Origin: Lachnospiraceae bacterium
Lineage (GTDB): Bacteria; Bacillota; Clostridia; Lachnospirales; Lachnospiraceae
Assembly: GCA_910575475.1 (NCBI GenBank)
Contig: CAJTGD010000051.1
Coordinates: 1 to 34,141, forward strand
Direction: 5' to 3'
DNA: 34,141 nt
Below are positions 32,586-34,141 of the stretch, piece by piece; the first letter of the stretch is position 1, and each line of letters begins with the position of its first letter. The position numbers were made by a program, and so were the translations under genes. A model generated the notes under the pieces. That model searched no databases. It saw only the letters and a list, made by a program, of their open reading frames with translations, and had not been told where the DNA came from.

Positions 32586-32626
32586 AGGAACTATGCAAAA
32601 ATAACTTGCCTTTTTGCACAGTTCCT
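32586..32626 (+). other. Hairpin between reductase and CMD genes
   Basis: AGGAACTATGCAAAA (32586-32600) pairs with TTTTGCACAGTTCCT (32612-32626) with one mismatch. There is no T run after it, so it may be an mRNA-processing or stability element rather than a terminator. Confidence 0.5.
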
Positions 32627-32680
32627 AAGTGCAGGCAATCAATTTGCTGCGCAAATTGGTTACAAAAGGAGGAGCAGACG

Positions 32681-33364
32681 ATGAATTTATATAAAACAGA
32701 TCCGGAATTTATGGAACGTATGGAACATTTTACTTTGGAAGAGGTGGTAAAAGAGCCGGGGCAGGAGCTACCGGATGATGTGCGGTATCTGACGATCCTG
32801 TCCACACTCTTAGGATGCCAGGGTCTGGAGGTTTATAAGAACAAGCTTCCGGAGGCATTGGAGCATGGCGTAACGCCTGTCATGGCAAAGGAAATGGTGT
32901 ATCAGGCAGTGGATTATCTGGGGCTTGGAAGAGTGATGCCGTTTTTGGAAGCTGCCAATGAGATCCTGACAGCCCGGGGCGTAGAGCTTCCGCTTCCAGA
33001 CCAGGCAACGACTACGATGGAGGATCGGCTGGAAAAGGGAGTGCAGGCACAGGCGGAGATTTTCGGGGAGCACATGAAGGAGGCATGGAAGGCCGGACAT
33101 ATCAACCGGTGGCTCGCGGCAAACTGCTTCGGAGATTATTATACAAGGGGCGGCCTTGATCTAAAGCAGCGGGAGCTGATCACATTTTGCTTTCTGGCGG
33201 CGCAGGGCGGATGTGAGCCGCAGCTTACCGCTCACGCAAAAGGAAATATGAACCTTGGAAATGATAAGGATTTTCTGGTTCGGGTCGTATCCCAGTGCCT
33301 TCCGTATATCGGCTATCCGCGCAGCCTCAACGCGATCGGATGCATCAATCAGGCGGCAGAGTAA
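32681..33364 (+). CDS. Carboxymuconolactone decarboxylase-like protein
   Basis: 227 residues from ATG 32681 (AAAAGGAGGAG upstream; the frame is open to 32519 but without a start signal). Two CMD repeats: VRYLTILSTLLGCQGLEVYKNKLPEALEHGVTPVMAKEMVYQAVDYLG and LDLKQRELITFCFLAAQGGCEPQLTAHAKGNMNLG. The second retains Cys and His (GCEPQLTAH) but not a full CxxC. AhpD-like enzymes of this fold act as peroxidases or on lactones. Context suggests a redox role. Confidence 0.88.
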   Translation: MNLYKTDPEFMERMEHFTLEEVVKEPGQELPDDVRYLTILSTLLGCQGLEVYKNKLPEALEHGVTPVMAKEMVYQAVDYLGLGRVMPFLEAANEILTARGVELPLPDQATTTMEDRLEKGVQAQAEIFGEHMKEAWKAGHINRWLAANCFGDYYTRGGLDLKQRELITFCFLAAQGGCEPQLTAHAKGNMNLGNDKDFLVRVVSQCLPYIGYPRSLNAIGCINQAAE

Positions 33365-33466
33365 AAAAGAGTAAAAGGCAGCGAAATAGCAGCGGAAAAC
33401 ATCTGCGGAATAGTGGAAGCACGACAAAAACAGGAGTGATGAATATGGACGGGAGAAGACAAACAG

Positions 33467-34045
33467 ATGAAAAGAAAGCTGAAATGGATATTAGACATTT
33501 TGATGACGCTGGCGCTTTTCTTCCTGATGGGCTGGCATTTCTGGGGAGAAACGGCGCATGAATGGGTGGGGGCAGGGATGTTTGCCCTGTTTATTGCCCA
33601 TCATATCCTGAACCGGAGCTGGTATCAGAGTCTGGCACGGGGAAAGTATAAGCCGGTACGTATCCTTATGCTGATCGTAAATATCCTGACACTTACCGCG
33701 ATGGTGATCCTGATGTACAGCGGAATCACCATGTCAAGACATGTGTTTGCATTTCTCCCGGTGCGGGGCGGCATGGCCGCGGCAAGACGGCTGCACATCT
33801 TAGGCTCTTATTGGGGATTTTTGCTGATGAGCCTGCACCTGGGGCTGCATTGGAGCATGGTGTGGAGCGCGCTGGAGAAAAAGACCGGGAAACAAAACAG
33901 GTATTTTTGCTTTGCCGGGAGCTTTCTGATCGCGGTATACGGGGCGTATGTTTTTATAAAAAGAGATTTCCTGACCTGTCTGCTTTTGAAAAATGAGTTT
34001 GTCTTTCTCGACTACGAGGAACCCAGGCTTTTATTGTCTGTATAA
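33467..34045 (+). CDS. DUF4405-like membrane protein, C-terminus probably truncated
   Basis: 192 residues with about four membrane helices: KWILDILMTLALFFLMGWHFWG, WVGAGMFALFIAHHILN, RILMLIVNILTLTAMVILMYSG and GSYWGFLLMSLHLGLHWSM. Histidines on helices 2-4 (AHHILN, RRLHILGSYWG, SLHLGLHW) suggest haem b ligands as in cytochrome-like membrane domains. Family members usually continue with another helix after LDYEEP. Here the frame stops right before IS-like hairpins at 34045, so an insertion probably clipped it. Confidence 0.85.
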   Translation: MKRKLKWILDILMTLALFFLMGWHFWGETAHEWVGAGMFALFIAHHILNRSWYQSLARGKYKPVRILMLIVNILTLTAMVILMYSGITMSRHVFAFLPVRGGMAAARRLHILGSYWGFLLMSLHLGLHWSMVWSALEKKTGKQNRYFCFAGSFLIAVYGAYVFIKRDFLTCLLLKNEFVFLDYEEPRLLLSV

Positions 34046-34141
34046 TGGGGTTAAAACCCTCGCCTTTAGGCGAAACCTTTAGGTCAACCCCATAACCTCA
34101 AGTTTAGAAAAAAGAAAAATTGAGATACTAAACGTGAGGTG
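34045..34141. mobile_element. End of a further IS200/IS605-like element
   Basis: ATGGGGTT (34045-34052) pairs with AACCCCAT (34086-34093), with CGCCTTTAGGCG (34061-34072) inside. A second hairpin CCTCAAGTTTAG/CTAAACGTGAGG (34096-34107, 34128-34139, one mismatch) follows. Subterminal stacked hairpins with no inverted terminal repeats are typical of IS200/IS605 ends. The body lies beyond the window. Confidence 0.5.

Overview
The window looks like a chromosomal segment of a gut Firmicute, most likely a Lachnospiraceae/Clostridia member. The grounds are AGGAGG-type ribosome sites, the families present (Ku plus minimal LigD, UPF0178, a holin-like type I toxin, a Firmicute-type VirD4 with its ICE partner genes, GH51/GH1 glycosidases) and IS families common in that group. 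This is read from protein and sequence patterns only; no search was run.

Layout. (1) 1-2.4 kb: a two-gene non-homologous end-joining operon (Ku, ATP-dependent DNA ligase) and a YaiI/UPF0178 gene. The Ku N-terminus is replaced by the end of a small inverted-repeat element. (2) 2.4-2.75 kb: a type I toxin-antitoxin locus with a 30-residue membrane peptide and a convergent antisense RNA. (3) 2.7-8.14 kb, minus strand: a conjugative-element operon (S1-domain protein, VirD4/TraG coupling protein, three accessory proteins). (4) 8.1-10.6 kb: repeats, a LytTR regulator with a textbook 21-bp-phased operator and promoter, and a decayed IS110 transposase. (5) 10.6-15.9 kb: a strikingly AT-rich four-gene operon I cannot assign to any named system. 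It encodes a PLD-like/NUDIX fusion, a double guanylate-kinase-like protein, a single guanylate-kinase-like protein, and a membrane-anchored PLD-like protein. It is the best candidate here for an undescribed defence or nucleotide-signalling system. An intact IS1595-family element with a perfect 8-bp target duplication lies directly downstream. (6) 17.3-19.2 kb: a replication/regulatory-type gene pair of a mobile element. (7) 19.4-23.05 kb: island debris between two directly repeated copies of a tRNA-Arg 3' half. It holds an ORF6N remnant, a Phd/PIN toxin-antitoxin pair and small ICE proteins, and it abuts a broken GH1 beta-glucosidase. (8) 23.3-26.7 kb: GH51 arabinofuranosidase, AraC regulator and EamA transporter. 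(9) 26.9-29.5 kb: an IS200/IS605 element, a MATE efflux gene killed by a 157-bp MITE that duplicated CTAG, and a headless AAA ATPase. (10) 29.7-34.05 kb: a MerR-led redox gene group (MerR, cupin, flavodoxin lipoprotein, aldo/keto reductase, carboxymuconolactone decarboxylase-like protein, DUF4405 membrane protein), closed by what looks like the end of another IS200/IS605-type element.

How the parts fit. The left two thirds is a mosaic of integrated and decaying mobile DNA carrying DNA repair, toxin-antitoxin and a likely defence operon. The right third is core-like carbohydrate and redox metabolism, punctured by small transposable elements.
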